Assembly: GCA_017461395.1 (NCBI GenBank)
Contig: JAFTYF010000053.1
Coordinates: 1-64,000 of the forward strand
DNA length: 64,000 nt
Origin: Ruminococcus sp.
GTDB taxonomy: Bacteria; Bacillota; Clostridia; Oscillospirales; Ruminococcaceae
Direction of reading: 5' to 3'
Within the stretch, counting starts at the first letter, position 1. Each line of letters begins with the position of its first letter. The notes below the pieces were generated by a model. It worked only from the letters and a program-made list of their open reading frames with translations. It had not been told where the DNA came from and did no database searches. The position numbers and the translations under genes were made by a program. Positions 26,432 to 34,640 of the stretch are shown in pieces.

Positions 26432-27178
26432 TTATTCCTCCTGTCCGGCAGAAGTCCCGAAAAACGGCTCCTGATTGTAAATAGTCAGCGTCTCATCAGT
26501 TTCCTTCATCATCAGCGGAACCGGTATCATATTGAAATTCTGAATCGACGTAATGCCGGAAAATACTGGAACATCAACGCTTCTGGCGTTGAAAAATCCC
26601 TTTGCCGTCACGCTTATATCATAAAGGCTGTAGGGACGTGTCTCAGAAAACGGCTGCTGAGAAAAACTCGGATCAGGCACCGGAACCTCAAAAAGCGGAG
26701 CAGTACCGCTGTTGTCAGCAATACCGGTTGCTATGATAAGTCTGGTTCCATTGATTATCGCTGAAACAACCACAACAGCTCCCTCGATTGCAAAGGATTC
26801 ATCACCTGCACGGACGTTTACAAGGATAAATCCGACTGAAGTTCCTAGATCATTTTCTGCTGCCGGATTATTCACTATAGTCTCAGATTCGAGTTCTGAA
26901 AGATCAGGATCAGGAAAACGCTCATCAAGATCATTCGGCTCTTTTTCAAGAAATCCGGACCATGATGTATCATCGGCAGCTTCCGGATCAATTTCCTCTA
27001 TTTCAGGAGAAACATTATCCTGAAATCCCTCCTCCGGTACTGACATATTATCGTTAATTTCCTCTTTCATGACAGTTTCTTCGCTCTGTACCGGAACAAT
27101 TCTTTCTTCTCCGGTACGTCGCTGACCATACAGCTTCATCATCTCACGCTTGTATTCATCAAGCTGATTTTTGTCCAT
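26432..27178 (-). CDS. Acidic protein with a carboxypeptidase-regulatory/Ig-like beta domain
   Basis: 248 residues from the ATG at 27178 (GGAGG 7 nt upstream; the reading from 27286 is unlikely). Residues 1-110 are charged and low in hydrophobics. Residues about 115-225 look like a CarboxypepD_reg-type beta sandwich: GFILVNVRAGDESFAIEGA, ATGIADNSGTAPLFEVPVP and YDISVTAKGFF, a pattern used in surface proteins with no enzymatic role. No signal peptide. First gene of the operon with the SpoIID-like and PG-binding proteins; the three genes are separated by only 3 and 14 nt. Confidence 0.7.
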   Translation of the reverse strand: MDKNQLDEYKREMMKLYGQRRTGEERIVPVQSEETVMKEEINDNMSVPEEGFQDNVSPEIEEIDPEAADDTSWSGFLEKEPNDLDERFPDPDLSELESETIVNNPAAENDLGTSVGFILVNVRAGDESFAIEGAVVVVSAIINGTRLIIATGIADNSGTAPLFEVPVPDPSFSQQPFSETRPYSLYDISVTAKGFFNARSVDVPVFSGITSIQNFNMIPVPLMMKETDETLTIYNQEPFFGTSAGQEE

Positions 27179-27238
27179 ATCATCGCCTCCTCGGTACAAT
27201 AGTATTCCTCGCAGACGGATTATATGACAATATACGAC

Positions 27239-27269
27239 AAAAAAGCCTGCCCCATAACGGGACAGGCTC
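27239..27269 (-). terminator. Terminator of the rpmG-rplA operon
   Basis: AGCCTGTCCC / GGGGCAGGCT with a 5-7 nt loop and T6 on the minus strand, after rplA. Confidence 0.85.
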
Positions 27270-27282
27270 ATATTGTTTATGA

Positions 27283-27978
27283 TCAAACGCCGAACTTAGC
27301 AGTTGCAACGGGAACTCCAGGACCCATTGTTGAAGTAACTGTGCAGCTCTTGAGGTAAGTACCCTTAGCAGCAGCAGGCTTAGCCTTAACAATAGCTTCC
27401 ATAAGAGTTGTGAAGTTTTCTTCGAGCTTAGCAGCACCGAAAGATACCTTACCGATAGGACAGTGAATGATGTTTGTCTTATCGAGACGGTACTCGATCT
27501 TACCAGCCTTTGCTTCTGTAACAGCCTTTGCAACGTCAGGTGTTACTGTACCAGCCTTCGGGTTAGGCATAAGACCACGAGGTCCGAGAACCTTACCGAG
27601 ACGTCCAACAAGACCCATCATGTCAGGTGAAGCAACAACAACGTCGAACTCCATCCAGTTTTCCTTCATGATCTTGTCAACGTAATCCATACCGCCAACA
27701 TACTCAGCGCCAGCAGCCTGAGCAGCCTCGTACTTATCTTCCTTACAGAATACAAGAACTCTTACGCTCTTACCTGTTCCGTTAGGAAGAACAACAGCGC
27801 CTCTAACCTGCTGATCAGCGTGTCTTGAGTCAACGCCGAGACGGATATGAGCTTCTACAGTTTCATCAAACTTAGCCTTTGCATTTTTGCAAACGAGGTC
27901 AAGAGCCTCTGCAGATTCATACTGCTTTGCATAATCAACAGCCTTAACGCTGTCAACATATTTTTTGCCGTGTTTCAT
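27283..27978 (-). CDS. rplA: 50S ribosomal protein L1
   Basis: 231 residues, standard. [17 protein letters not shown] at the N-terminus and [20 protein letters not shown] (about 121-140) are diagnostic. L1 forms the mobile stalk at the E site and represses its own mRNA by binding a 23S-like site. A candidate site lies in the 157-nt gap upstream. rplJ and rplL, normally next, are absent: a terminator and an unrelated operon follow. Confidence 0.96.
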   Translation of the reverse strand: MKHGKKYVDSVKAVDYAKQYESAEALDLVCKNAKAKFDETVEAHIRLGVDSRHADQQVRGAVVLPNGTGKSVRVLVFCKEDKYEAAQAAGAEYVGGMDYVDKIMKENWMEFDVVVASPDMMGLVGRLGKVLGPRGLMPNPKAGTVTPDVAKAVTEAKAGKIEYRLDKTNIIHCPIGKVSFGAAKLEENFTTLMEAIVKAKPAAAKGTYLKSCTVTSTMGPGVPVATAKFGV

Positions 27979-28023
27979 TATATTTCCTCCTGTTTAAGTG
28001 GTAATACCGATTGCCTATAGCTG

Positions 28024-28073
28024 ATCGGTTAGCGGAATTTTCCTCCCACCAATATAGCCTGTCATAATGACAG
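28024..28073 (-). promoter_or_regulatory. Candidate L1-binding site in the rplA leader
   Basis: Minus strand ATTGGT-GGGAGG-aaaatt-CCGCTA-ACCGAT forms two short helices separated by an asymmetric loop, reminiscent of the L1 site on 23S rRNA. A separate hairpin CTGTCATTATGACAG (28059-28073) precedes it. Confidence 0.45.
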
Positions 28074-28135
28074 CTCAGAGAAGTCAGAACGGAATACGGA
28101 TATAATCAAGCTCCGGTTCCGTCGTCATTCAAAAA

Positions 28136-28561
28136 TCAGTCAACAACTACAACGCCCATTGAGCGAGCTGTTCCTGCGATCATGCTCATAGCTGCTTCGA
28201 GTGAACCAGCATTAAGATCGGGCATCTTCTGCTCAGCGATCTTCTGAACCTGCTCCTTAGTGATGTTTGCAACCTTTGTCTTGTTAGGAACTCCTGAACC
28301 GCTGTTGATGTTGCAAGCCTTCTTGATAAGAACTGCAGCGGGGGGAGTCTTTGTGATAAATGAGAATGAACGGTCTGCATAAACAGTAATAACAACAGGG
28401 ATAATCATACCGATGTCGTTCTTAGTTCTCTCATTGAATTCCTTTGTGAATGCCATGATATTAACGCCGTGCTGACCGAGAGCCGGACCAACAGGCGGTG
28501 CAGGAGTAGCCTTTCCTGCTGCGATCTGAAGCTTAATGTAGCCAACTACTTTCTGTGCCAT
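28136..28561 (-). CDS. rplK: 50S ribosomal protein L11
   Basis: 141 residues. [30 protein letters not shown] (key part [15 protein letters not shown], about 20-34) and the C-terminal SMGVVV are typical. L11 forms the GTPase-associated centre with 23S rRNA. Located between nusG and rplA in the usual order. Confidence 0.97.
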   Translation of the reverse strand: MAQKVVGYIKLQIAAGKATPAPPVGPALGQHGVNIMAFTKEFNERTKNDIGMIIPVVITVYADRSFSFITKTPPAAVLIKKACNINSGSGVPNKTKVANITKEQVQKIAEQKMPDLNAGSLEAAMSMIAGTARSMGVVVVD

Positions 28562-28582
28562 GTAATTCGCACCTCCATAAAT

Positions 28583-28622
28583 GTGGTAAATGGCGAGGCA
28601 AGACTTATTTTACCTCTCCCAC
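28583..28622 (-). promoter_or_regulatory. Candidate L1-binding site in the rplK leader
   Basis: Minus strand GTGGGAGAGG ... GCCTCGCC..ACCAC. It shares the GTGGGAG...CC...ACCAC layout with the rplA leader element. The hairpin GAAGCC/GGCTTC (28623-28640) sits between it and the nusG stop. Confidence 0.4.
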
Positions 28623-28653
28623 TGAAGCCGCGCGGGCTTCTTTTTTGACCTTG

Positions 28654-29184
28654 TTAATCATCCACTCTGATTACCTGACTAAGAGGAAGTGTAGTGGGTG
28701 TTTCACGTCCGAACATTGATACAAGAAGATCAACGGAGCGGTCGTCGAGATTGATGTTCTGAACTACGCCAATAAATCCGTCCATAGCGGTACCTGAGAT
28801 CTGAACCCTGTCGCCGACGCCGAAGTTTACTTCAACAGTGGAAGAAACGTCGATTCCGAAGAGAGACTTAACTTCTGCTTCAGAAAGCGGTGTAGGCTCA
28901 GAAGCGGGACCGACAAAGCCGGTACAGCCTCTGGTATTTCTTACGACATACCATGAGTCGTCAGTAACGATCATTTTGACCAGAACGTAACCAGGATAGG
29001 TCTTGCGTTCGATCTCTTTTGTTTTTCCGTCGGTGATTTCCGTCACCTTTTCAGTCGGAACTCTGACCTCGTGGATAAGATCATGAAGCTTACGGTTTTC
29101 AACAACCTTCTCAATATTCTGGGCAACCTTATTTTCGTAGCCTGAATATGTGTGGATAACATACCACTTTGCTGCTTCTGACAT
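28654..29184 (-). CDS. nusG: Transcription termination/antitermination factor NusG
   Basis: 176 residues. NGN domain begins KWYVIHTYSGYENKVA; KOW domain GVGDRVQISG..DGFIGVVQ near 122-150. NusG couples RNA polymerase with the ribosome and Rho. Gap of 27 nt to secE, as in other Firmicutes. Confidence 0.96.
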   Translation of the reverse strand: MSEAAKWYVIHTYSGYENKVAQNIEKVVENRKLHDLIHEVRVPTEKVTEITDGKTKEIERKTYPGYVLVKMIVTDDSWYVVRNTRGCTGFVGPASEPTPLSEAEVKSLFGIDVSSTVEVNFGVGDRVQISGTAMDGFIGVVQNINLDDRSVDLLVSMFGRETPTTLPLSQVIRVDD

Positions 29185-29211
29185 AATAATCCTCCTCAGA
29201 TTTCCGAAGGT

Positions 29212-29451
29212 TTAGCGCTTATAGATCAGAGACATGAGCTCTAAGAAACCCGTGTCAAGCAGACCTACAAAAAGAGCTGCAAGTGCAACAACACCGACTA
29301 CAACAGATGTATTGTTTGCAACAGTTTTCTTTGAAGGCCAAACCACTTTTTTGAATTCGATTCTTAAGTCCTTAAACCACTTACGGATTTTACCGGGCTT
29401 TTTCTTCTCGGTTTTTTCGGACTTCTTTTCTGAAGTTGTATCCTTAGCCAT
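29212..29451 (-). CDS. secE: Preprotein translocase subunit SecE
   Basis: 79 residues. A Lys/Glu-rich N-terminus, then FKDLRIEFKKVVWPSKKTV (about 26-44, the SecE signature) and a single membrane helix (about 50-70). It is the essential clamp subunit of SecYEG in the membrane. Position before nusG supports the call. Confidence 0.94.
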   Translation of the reverse strand: MAKDTTSEKKSEKTEKKKPGKIRKWFKDLRIEFKKVVWPSKKTVANNTSVVVGVVALAALFVGLLDTGFLELMSLIYKR

Positions 29452-29468
29452 AAAAATACTCCTTCCGA

Positions 29469-29618
29469 TTACTTAGTTTCCTTGTGAAGAGTATGCTTCC
29501 TGCAGAACTTGCAATGCTTCATCATTTCGAGTCTGTCGGGATCATTCTTCTTGTTTTTCTTGGAAACATAGTTGCGCTGTTTGCACTCTGTGCAAGCTAA
29601 AGTAACCTTTACTCTCAT
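29469..29618 (-). CDS. rpmG: 50S ribosomal protein L33
   Basis: A 49-residue gene read directly on the minus strand. It starts [12 protein letters not shown] and ends with [14 protein letters not shown]; two CxxC pairs (Cys9/Cys12 and Cys36/Cys39) make it the zinc-containing (C+) form. RBS AGGAGG 6 nt upstream. It heads the rpmG-secE-nusG-rplK-rplA transcript. Confidence 0.95.
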   Translation of the reverse strand: MRVKVTLACTECKQRNYVSKKNKKNDPDRLEMMKHCKFCRKHTLHKETK

Positions 29619-29719
29619 ATCGGCACCTCCTGAATTAATACTTCCTCCGGCTTAGCGGAGGTAGGTTGTTTGCCTCCCTCGTATCGGGCATAAAAATAAG
29701 CCCCTATCGAGGTAAAGTA

Positions 29720-29748
29720 ATTATACCACATACTTCCGGAAAAGTCAA
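29720..29748 (-). promoter_or_regulatory. Promoter of rpmG-secE-nusG-rplK-rplA
   Basis: Minus strand TTGACT, 17 bp, TATAAT plus TG-G extended -10. The 100-nt leader has a CCTCCG-ctaag-CCGGAGG hairpin near 29645-29665. Confidence 0.85.
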
Positions 29749-29766
29749 GCCTTTTTTCAGATTTTT

Positions 29767-29811
29767 TTAAAAAAATCGGCATACAGGACAGCTCAGCAAA
29801 GCTACCCTGTA
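29767..29811 (-). terminator. Probable terminator of the 181-residue membrane protein gene
   Basis: Imperfect stem TACAGG...CCTGTA (29782-29811) followed by T7 on the minus strand. Confidence 0.5.
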
Positions 29812-29825
29812 AAAACGAACAGTAT

Positions 29826-30371
29826 TTAGCTCAGATACTTATCCTCAAGCCTTTCTATGCATTCATCCATATCGACGCCGTCTTTTTCCATATAGTCCTC
29901 CACTGTAACAACTCCTCCGGGATATGTACCCCAGTATTCACCGTCATTAGTGAGACAAACCGCATCGCACATTCCATTGCGGATATAAGCTGCACCCTTC
30001 TTGACATCAACTACATCAGAAAAATATTTCTTGATGTCAGCAGCCAGAAATTCCTCAGCGTTTTCCTTTGTAAGTTTTTTAGGTCTGTTGTTATTTCCGA
30101 CAGCCTCTCCCCACGAGCCATCAAATTCTATCCAGCCGCTGAAGCTCACATCATAATCCTCTTCGTCACAGTTCTGCAGAGTAACGCCAAAAGCCTTCAT
30201 CGTAGCAGAAGCAGCTGATTCAGCAGAAGCTATCCCCGATTTTACGTCATATCTGCTGGGACCATCTTCATCTTTTCCGAACAGCAGCACTGACACCAGA
30301 ACGATCACCATTACAGCAATTGCCACAGCAACAGCAGCAATTATAGCTATTAATTTTCTGCGGTTAACCAT
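29826..30371 (-). CDS. Membrane-anchored extracytoplasmic protein, unknown
   Basis: 181 residues: short basic start MVNRRKLIA, one strong membrane helix (about 8-31), then an acidic outer domain with two Cys at about 66 and 134/138 (FGVTLQNCDEEDYD; NGMCDAVCLTNDGEYWG). No recognised family. The layout (N-in helix, small outer domain with cysteines) could be pilin-like or a sensor; neither is supported by a specific motif. It sits alone between gapA and the rpmG operon. Confidence 0.65.
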   Translation of the reverse strand: MVNRRKLIAIIAAVAVAIAVMVIVLVSVLLFGKDEDGPSRYDVKSGIASAESAASATMKAFGVTLQNCDEEDYDVSFSGWIEFDGSWGEAVGNNNRPKKLTKENAEEFLAADIKKYFSDVVDVKKGAAYIRNGMCDAVCLTNDGEYWGTYPGGVVTVEDYMEKDGVDMDECIERLEDKYLS

Positions 30372-30408
30372 AATATTCTCCTTTCATAATTCCTTAAAAA
30401 CACAAATA

Positions 30409-30432
30409 CAGGGACGACAAAAGCCGCCCCTG
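30409..30432 (-). terminator. Weak hairpin after gapA
   Basis: CAGGGACG / CGCCCCTG (one G-U pair) with a loose T-rich tail on the minus strand. Confidence 0.4.
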
Positions 30433-30450
30433 CAATTTTAAAGTTTTTAA

Positions 30451-31488
30451 TTAGCCGAGCTCAGCGAAGTACTTGATAGTTCTTACCATCTGTGATGTGT
30501 AAGAATTCTCGTTGTCATACCATGAAACTACCTGAACCTCGTAAAGATCGTCAGCGATCTTAGCAACCATTGTCTGTGTTGCATCAAAGAGTGAACCGTA
30601 CTTCATGCCGATAACGTCAGAAGAAACGATCTCGTCTGTGTTGTAACCGAAGGACTCAGAAGCAGCAGCCTTCATAGCAGCGTTGATACCTTCCTTAGTT
30701 ACGTCTGCACCCTTAACAACAGCTGTAAGGATTGTTGTAGAACCTGTCGGAACAGGAACTCTCTGAGCAGAACCGATGAGCTTGCCGTTGAGCTCAGGAA
30801 TTACAAGACCGATAGCCTTAGCAGCACCTGTTGAGTTAGGAACGATGTTAGCAGCACCAGCTCTTGCTCTTCTGAAGTCACCCTTTCTGTGAGGACCGTC
30901 AAGGATCATCTGATCGCCTGTGTAAGCGTGGATTGTGCTCATGATACCGCTCTGGATAGGAGCATAGTCGTTAAGAGCCTTAGCCATAGGAGCGAGGCAG
31001 TTTGTTGTACATGAAGCAGCAGAGATGATCTTGTCATCAGCTGTAAGAGTATTCTCGTTTACGCTGAATACGATTGTAGGAAGATCGTTGCCTGCGGGAG
31101 CAGAAATAACAACCTTCTTAGCACCAGCATCGATATGAGCCTGTGACTTCTCCTTAGAGCAGTAGAAACCTGTGCACTCGAGAACTACGTCAACGCCGAT
31201 TTCGCCCCAAGGAAGCTCAGCAGCGTTAGCCTTAGCATAAATTGTAAGTGTCTTGCCGTCTACAGTGATTGTACCAGCCTCGTCGTCAGCCTCTACAGTG
31301 TGGAGACCTTCGCCGATCTTTCCGCAGTATCCGCCCTGAGCGGTATCATACTTGAGGAGCTGAGCGAGCATTGAAGGCTTTGTAAGATCGTTGATAGCAA
31401 CAACCTCGTAACCCTCAGCATCAAACATCTGTCTGAAAGCAAGACGGCCGATACGACCGAAACCATTAATAGCAACTTTAACTGACAT
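30451..31488 (-). CDS. gapA: Glyceraldehyde-3-phosphate dehydrogenase, type I
   Basis: Glycolytic enzyme: GAP + NAD + Pi to 1,3-bisphosphoglycerate. 345 residues. Rossmann motif NGFGRIGR (8-15), Asp34 in INDLTK (NAD preference), catalytic Cys160 in [12 protein letters not shown], and the catalytic His in [19 protein letters not shown]. Stand-alone, with a strong promoter. The codon use is visibly repetitive, consistent with high expression. Confidence 0.97.
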   Translation of the reverse strand: MSVKVAINGFGRIGRLAFRQMFDAEGYEVVAINDLTKPSMLAQLLKYDTAQGGYCGKIGEGLHTVEADDEAGTITVDGKTLTIYAKANAAELPWGEIGVDVVLECTGFYCSKEKSQAHIDAGAKKVVISAPAGNDLPTIVFSVNENTLTADDKIISAASCTTNCLAPMAKALNDYAPIQSGIMSTIHAYTGDQMILDGPHRKGDFRRARAGAANIVPNSTGAAKAIGLVIPELNGKLIGSAQRVPVPTGSTTILTAVVKGADVTKEGINAAMKAAASESFGYNTDEIVSSDVIGMKYGSLFDATQTMVAKIADDLYEVQVVSWYDNENSYTSQMVRTIKYFAELG

Positions 31489-31520
31489 TGGAAATTACCT
31501 CCTAAAAATTTTATATTTAT

Positions 31521-31549
31521 ATTATACTCCAAACAAGAAATTTTTTCAA
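31521..31549 (-). promoter_or_regulatory. Promoter of gapA
   Basis: Minus strand TTGAAA, 17 bp, TATAAT about 33 bp upstream of the start. The remaining A/T-rich region to 31680 shows nothing else. Confidence 0.8.
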
Positions 31550-31680
31550 GAGGTTAGATAAAAAAATAACGAAAAATTAAGGAAATGTACAAAATTTATC
31601 GCTTTGTACTAATTTAAATATCCACTTTTATTCAAATTCACAATAAATCACATCCATTTATCGCAAAATATAATTTTTAT

Positions 31681-31709
31681 TTGTATTTTTCGATAAAATA
31701 GTGTATAAT
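31681..31709 (+). promoter_or_regulatory. Promoter of the 257-residue gene
   Basis: TTGTAT, 17 bp, TATAAT, 50 bp upstream of the ATG at 31759. Confidence 0.65.
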
Positions 31710-31758
31710 CTTCTTATACGGATTAAATGCAGCTACAATAAAAAGAAAGGAGATCAGC

Positions 31759-32532
31759 ATGGATGATTTAAAGAATTTTATGGATTTTTACAACAATCCA
31801 TACAGCAAGGAAATGACAAAAAATTTCGGACTGATCGCAGATTACGCCGCCACAGTTCTCTCCAGCTTCTCAAATATGCTGGAAAATGTCGCAAAAGATG
31901 ATGAGGAATCAAGAAATCTATCGGATTACTGCCAGAATATGATCAATTCCCTGACCGCCCAACTTCAGCGAACAGGAATTTTCTGCTCCGCTATACTGAG
32001 CGACAACGCAAAGTTCAGGCAGATAAAAGCAGAAAAATATCTGAACGATTTCGTTTCCGGCTGCAAAAGAGTTCTTGGCGAAAAATGCAAAATAACAGCT
32101 GCCGTTCAGCAGGATTTCATTGCAGTCACATCAAGCGAGCTTCTTGATATGCTGCTTCTCGGATTCATTAGAAAAAGCTGCGCATCCGAAAGCGGTAAAC
32201 CCAGTATTCTCACCAGCTTTGATATATCCGCAGCTATAAAAAATGATATCCCCCAGATCACTGCAGATGCCGGTGAACTCATTCAGCAGACAAATTATGA
32301 TCCATTCGGTATGTGCGATTTCTTTGAGCACTTTTTTAACGAATTTGCTTCTTTGATCGCTGAAAAGCTTCACCTCCAGATAGATGTCGCCCAGAACCAC
32401 ATGACAATAAAATTCATCCCCAGCGATTACGATGATATGATAACTTTTCATTCAAATCGCGTTCAGCTCGCAAACGAAGGACGCTCCCTTTTCAGAATTA
32501 TGCTTGACGATTTTGACAGCTCACAACCTTAA
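31759..32532 (+). CDS. Unknown protein, possibly a degenerate histidine-kinase-like core
   Basis: 257 residues, no signal peptide or membrane helix. Residues about 20-75 form a helical, dimerisation-like region (FGLIADYAATVLSSFSNML). SELLDMLLLGFIRKSC at about 126-141 and FFEHFFNEFASLIAEKLHLQ near 190 occupy the places where N- and G-box helices of a GHKL ATPase would sit, but the asparagine and glycines are missing, and no phospho-acceptor His is present. If this reading is right, the protein is a non-catalytic scaffold; it may be something else. RBS AAAGGAG. Own promoter; sits just before the CYTH operon. Confidence 0.55.
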   Translation: MDDLKNFMDFYNNPYSKEMTKNFGLIADYAATVLSSFSNMLENVAKDDEESRNLSDYCQNMINSLTAQLQRTGIFCSAILSDNAKFRQIKAEKYLNDFVSGCKRVLGEKCKITAAVQQDFIAVTSSELLDMLLLGFIRKSCASESGKPSILTSFDISAAIKNDIPQITADAGELIQQTNYDPFGMCDFFEHFFNEFASLIAEKLHLQIDVAQNHMTIKFIPSDYDDMITFHSNRVQLANEGRSLFRIMLDDFDSSQP

Positions 32533-32564
32533 ACAGATTATACAGAAAAAATAATAAGTTTTTG

Positions 32565-32593
32565 TTGACATTATTCAAAAAATAATGTATAAT
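32565..32593 (+). promoter_or_regulatory. Promoter of the CYTH-phoH-ybeY-era operon
   Basis: TTGACA, 17 bp, TATAAT: near-consensus, 40 bp upstream of the CYTH start. Confidence 0.85.
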
Positions 32594-32632
32594 ATATGTG
32601 TGACAATTTTTATATGATTCCGGAGTTGGATT

Positions 32633-33154
32633 ATGGCAGCAGGACTTGAAATCGAAAGGAAATTCCTGGTAGAATTTCCGGATATAAAAAAACTTGATTT
32701 AAGGCGAAAAATAAGTATTGTACAGACGTATCTACACCGCGGAAAAAATGATTCCCAGCGCAGAGTGAGGCGTCTTGAGGAAAACGAAACAGTTTCTTAC
32801 ACTTATACCGAAAAAGTTTTTATTTCGCCTACCATACGAGAAGAAACAGAATACGAAATAAGCCGCAGGGAATACGAAAAACTCCTCAGCGAAGCCGACA
32901 AGGAGCTTATTCCTGTCGATAAGGTCAGATTCTGCTTTAACTACAAAAATCAGCTCTTTGAACTTGATACATACCCCTTTTCGGATAAGCTCGCCGTTAT
33001 GGAACTTGAGCTTGATTCACCCGAACAGGCGATTGATTTTCCCAGCAGCGTCAGGGTTATAAAAGACGTTACGGCAGACAGCAGATACTCCAATGCCTCT
33101 CTTTCGGCAGCAGGAGCTTTTCCGTGTGATCAGCCGGATGACAGGAGCAGTTAA
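32633..33154 (+). CDS. CYTH domain protein (triphosphate tunnel metalloenzyme)
   Basis: 173 residues. The N-terminal EIERKFLV (residues 6-13) is the ExExK signature; RVRRLEENETVSYTYTEK and YEISRREYEKLL follow. CYTH proteins hydrolyse inorganic triphosphate or act on other triphosphates or polyphosphate; the substrate is not predictable. First gene of a long operon; the stop codon abuts phoH. Confidence 0.87.
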   Translation: MAAGLEIERKFLVEFPDIKKLDLRRKISIVQTYLHRGKNDSQRRVRRLEENETVSYTYTEKVFISPTIREETEYEISRREYEKLLSEADKELIPVDKVRFCFNYKNQLFELDTYPFSDKLAVMELELDSPEQAIDFPSSVRVIKDVTADSRYSNASLSAAGAFPCDQPDDRSS

Positions 33155-34135
33155 ATGTCAGAAAAATTTGTTACAGTAAACGATCCGGATAGGCTCTCTG
33201 AGCTTTTCGGACAGCTCGACGGCAATATCAGCCGCATACAAAAAGAATACAATGTTACCGCCGTGCTTCGTGACGGCGGCATCAAACTTATCGGTGACGA
33301 TAATAATATCGAAAACGCCGCAAAAGCACTCAACACCCTGCTTCTGATCAGCAGCAACGGTCAGCAGCTAAGTGAACATACCGTAAGATATGTAACCTCC
33401 ATGGTCGCTGACGGCGCTGAACAGCAGCTTAGTGACCTCGGCAAGGACGGAATTTGTATGTCCGCTTCCGGCAAAGTTCTCCGTGCACGAACCGTCGGAC
33501 AGAAAAAATATGTCGATGCCATAAAGGACAATACCATTATCATAGGTATCGGTCCGGCTGGTACAGGAAAAACTTATCTTGCAGTGGCAATGGCAGTAAA
33601 GGCTTTCAGAGAACACAAAGTCCGCAAAATAATCCTCACTCGTCCGGCTGTTGAGGCAGGAGAAAAGCTCGGCTTCCTCCCCGGCGATCTGCAGGATAAG
33701 GTGGATCCCTACCTCAGACCTCTTTATGACGCCCTCTATGACCTGTTTGGCGCCGAAAGCTTTGCACGATACATGGAAAAGGGAATTATCGAAGTCGCTC
33801 CGCTTGCTTATATGAGAGGACGTACTCTCGATGAAGCTTTTATTATCCTCGATGAAGCACAGAATACTACATCAGAACAGATAAAAATGTTCCTCACTCG
33901 TCTCGGAAACGAAAGTAAAATGGTGATTACCGGAGATATAACACAGATCGATCTCCCAGATAAGAAGAAATCCGGTCTGGTGGAAGCTGTAAAGGTGCTC
34001 AGAGGAATTGATGATATATTTATCCATAAGTTCAGTGAAAAGGATGTTGTTCGTCACAGACTTGTTCAGGATATTATCAAAGCATATGAAAAATATAATA
34101 ATTCCGTTGAAGGGAGAATGAAAAATCATGGCTAA
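33155..34135 (+). CDS. phoH: PhoH family ATPase
   Basis: 326 residues: N-terminal KH-like region (about 30-100) followed by a P-loop ATPase with GPAGTGKT (133-140), ILDEAQN as Walker B (near 233) and TGDITQIDLP. PhoH-like proteins are linked to RNA metabolism and commonly precede ybeY and era. Its start directly follows the CYTH stop and its end overlaps ybeY by 8 nt. Confidence 0.93.
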   Translation: MSEKFVTVNDPDRLSELFGQLDGNISRIQKEYNVTAVLRDGGIKLIGDDNNIENAAKALNTLLLISSNGQQLSEHTVRYVTSMVADGAEQQLSDLGKDGICMSASGKVLRARTVGQKKYVDAIKDNTIIIGIGPAGTGKTYLAVAMAVKAFREHKVRKIILTRPAVEAGEKLGFLPGDLQDKVDPYLRPLYDALYDLFGAESFARYMEKGIIEVAPLAYMRGRTLDEAFIILDEAQNTTSEQIKMFLTRLGNESKMVITGDITQIDLPDKKKSGLVEAVKVLRGIDDIFIHKFSEKDVVRHRLVQDIIKAYEKYNNSVEGRMKNHG

Positions 34136-34640
34136 ACTTAAAGTTTATGTGAAAAATAATCAGACAGAAATTAAAATTCCTGTAGGAATCAGACTTCTCA
34201 TCAGAAGATGCTGTCAGGCTGTTCTTACTACGGAAAAATTTGACAAGGATGCCGAAGTAAGCGTTTCTTTCGTAAGCAACAATGAGATAAAAAATCTCAA
34301 CAAAATATACAGAAACAAGGACAGTGTTACGGACGTTCTCTCTTTCCCGCTTACAGATGATGACGGCTCCGTAGAGATCAATCCCGAAACAGGTGCCGTA
34401 CTTCTCGGAGATGTTGTTATTTCCCTTGAAACAGCTGTAAAACAGGCTAAGAATTACGGTCACTCTCTTGAACGTGAAATCGGATTTCTGACGGTTCACT
34501 CCATGCTTCACCTTCTCGGATATGATCACGAGACAAGTTCTCTCGATCAGCAGATAATGCATGAAAAAGAGGAATCTGTTCTCGAAAAACTTGGTATTTC
34601 CAGAGATGCAACATTCATCGTGAACGGAGATAACGCCTGA
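34128..34640 (+). CDS. ybeY: Endoribonuclease YbeY (16S rRNA 3' maturation)
   Basis: 170 residues. The zinc motif HSMLHLLGYDH (His124, His128, His134; HxxxHxxxxxH) and DVLSFPL near 69-75 are diagnostic. It acts in rRNA maturation and ribosome quality control. Overlaps phoH by 8 nt and touches era by 1 nt (TGATG), so expression is coupled. Confidence 0.95.
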   Translation: MAKLKVYVKNNQTEIKIPVGIRLLIRRCCQAVLTTEKFDKDAEVSVSFVSNNEIKNLNKIYRNKDSVTDVLSFPLTDDDGSVEINPETGAVLLGDVVISLETAVKQAKNYGHSLEREIGFLTVHSMLHLLGYDHETSSLDQQIMHEKEESVLEKLGISRDATFIVNGDNA

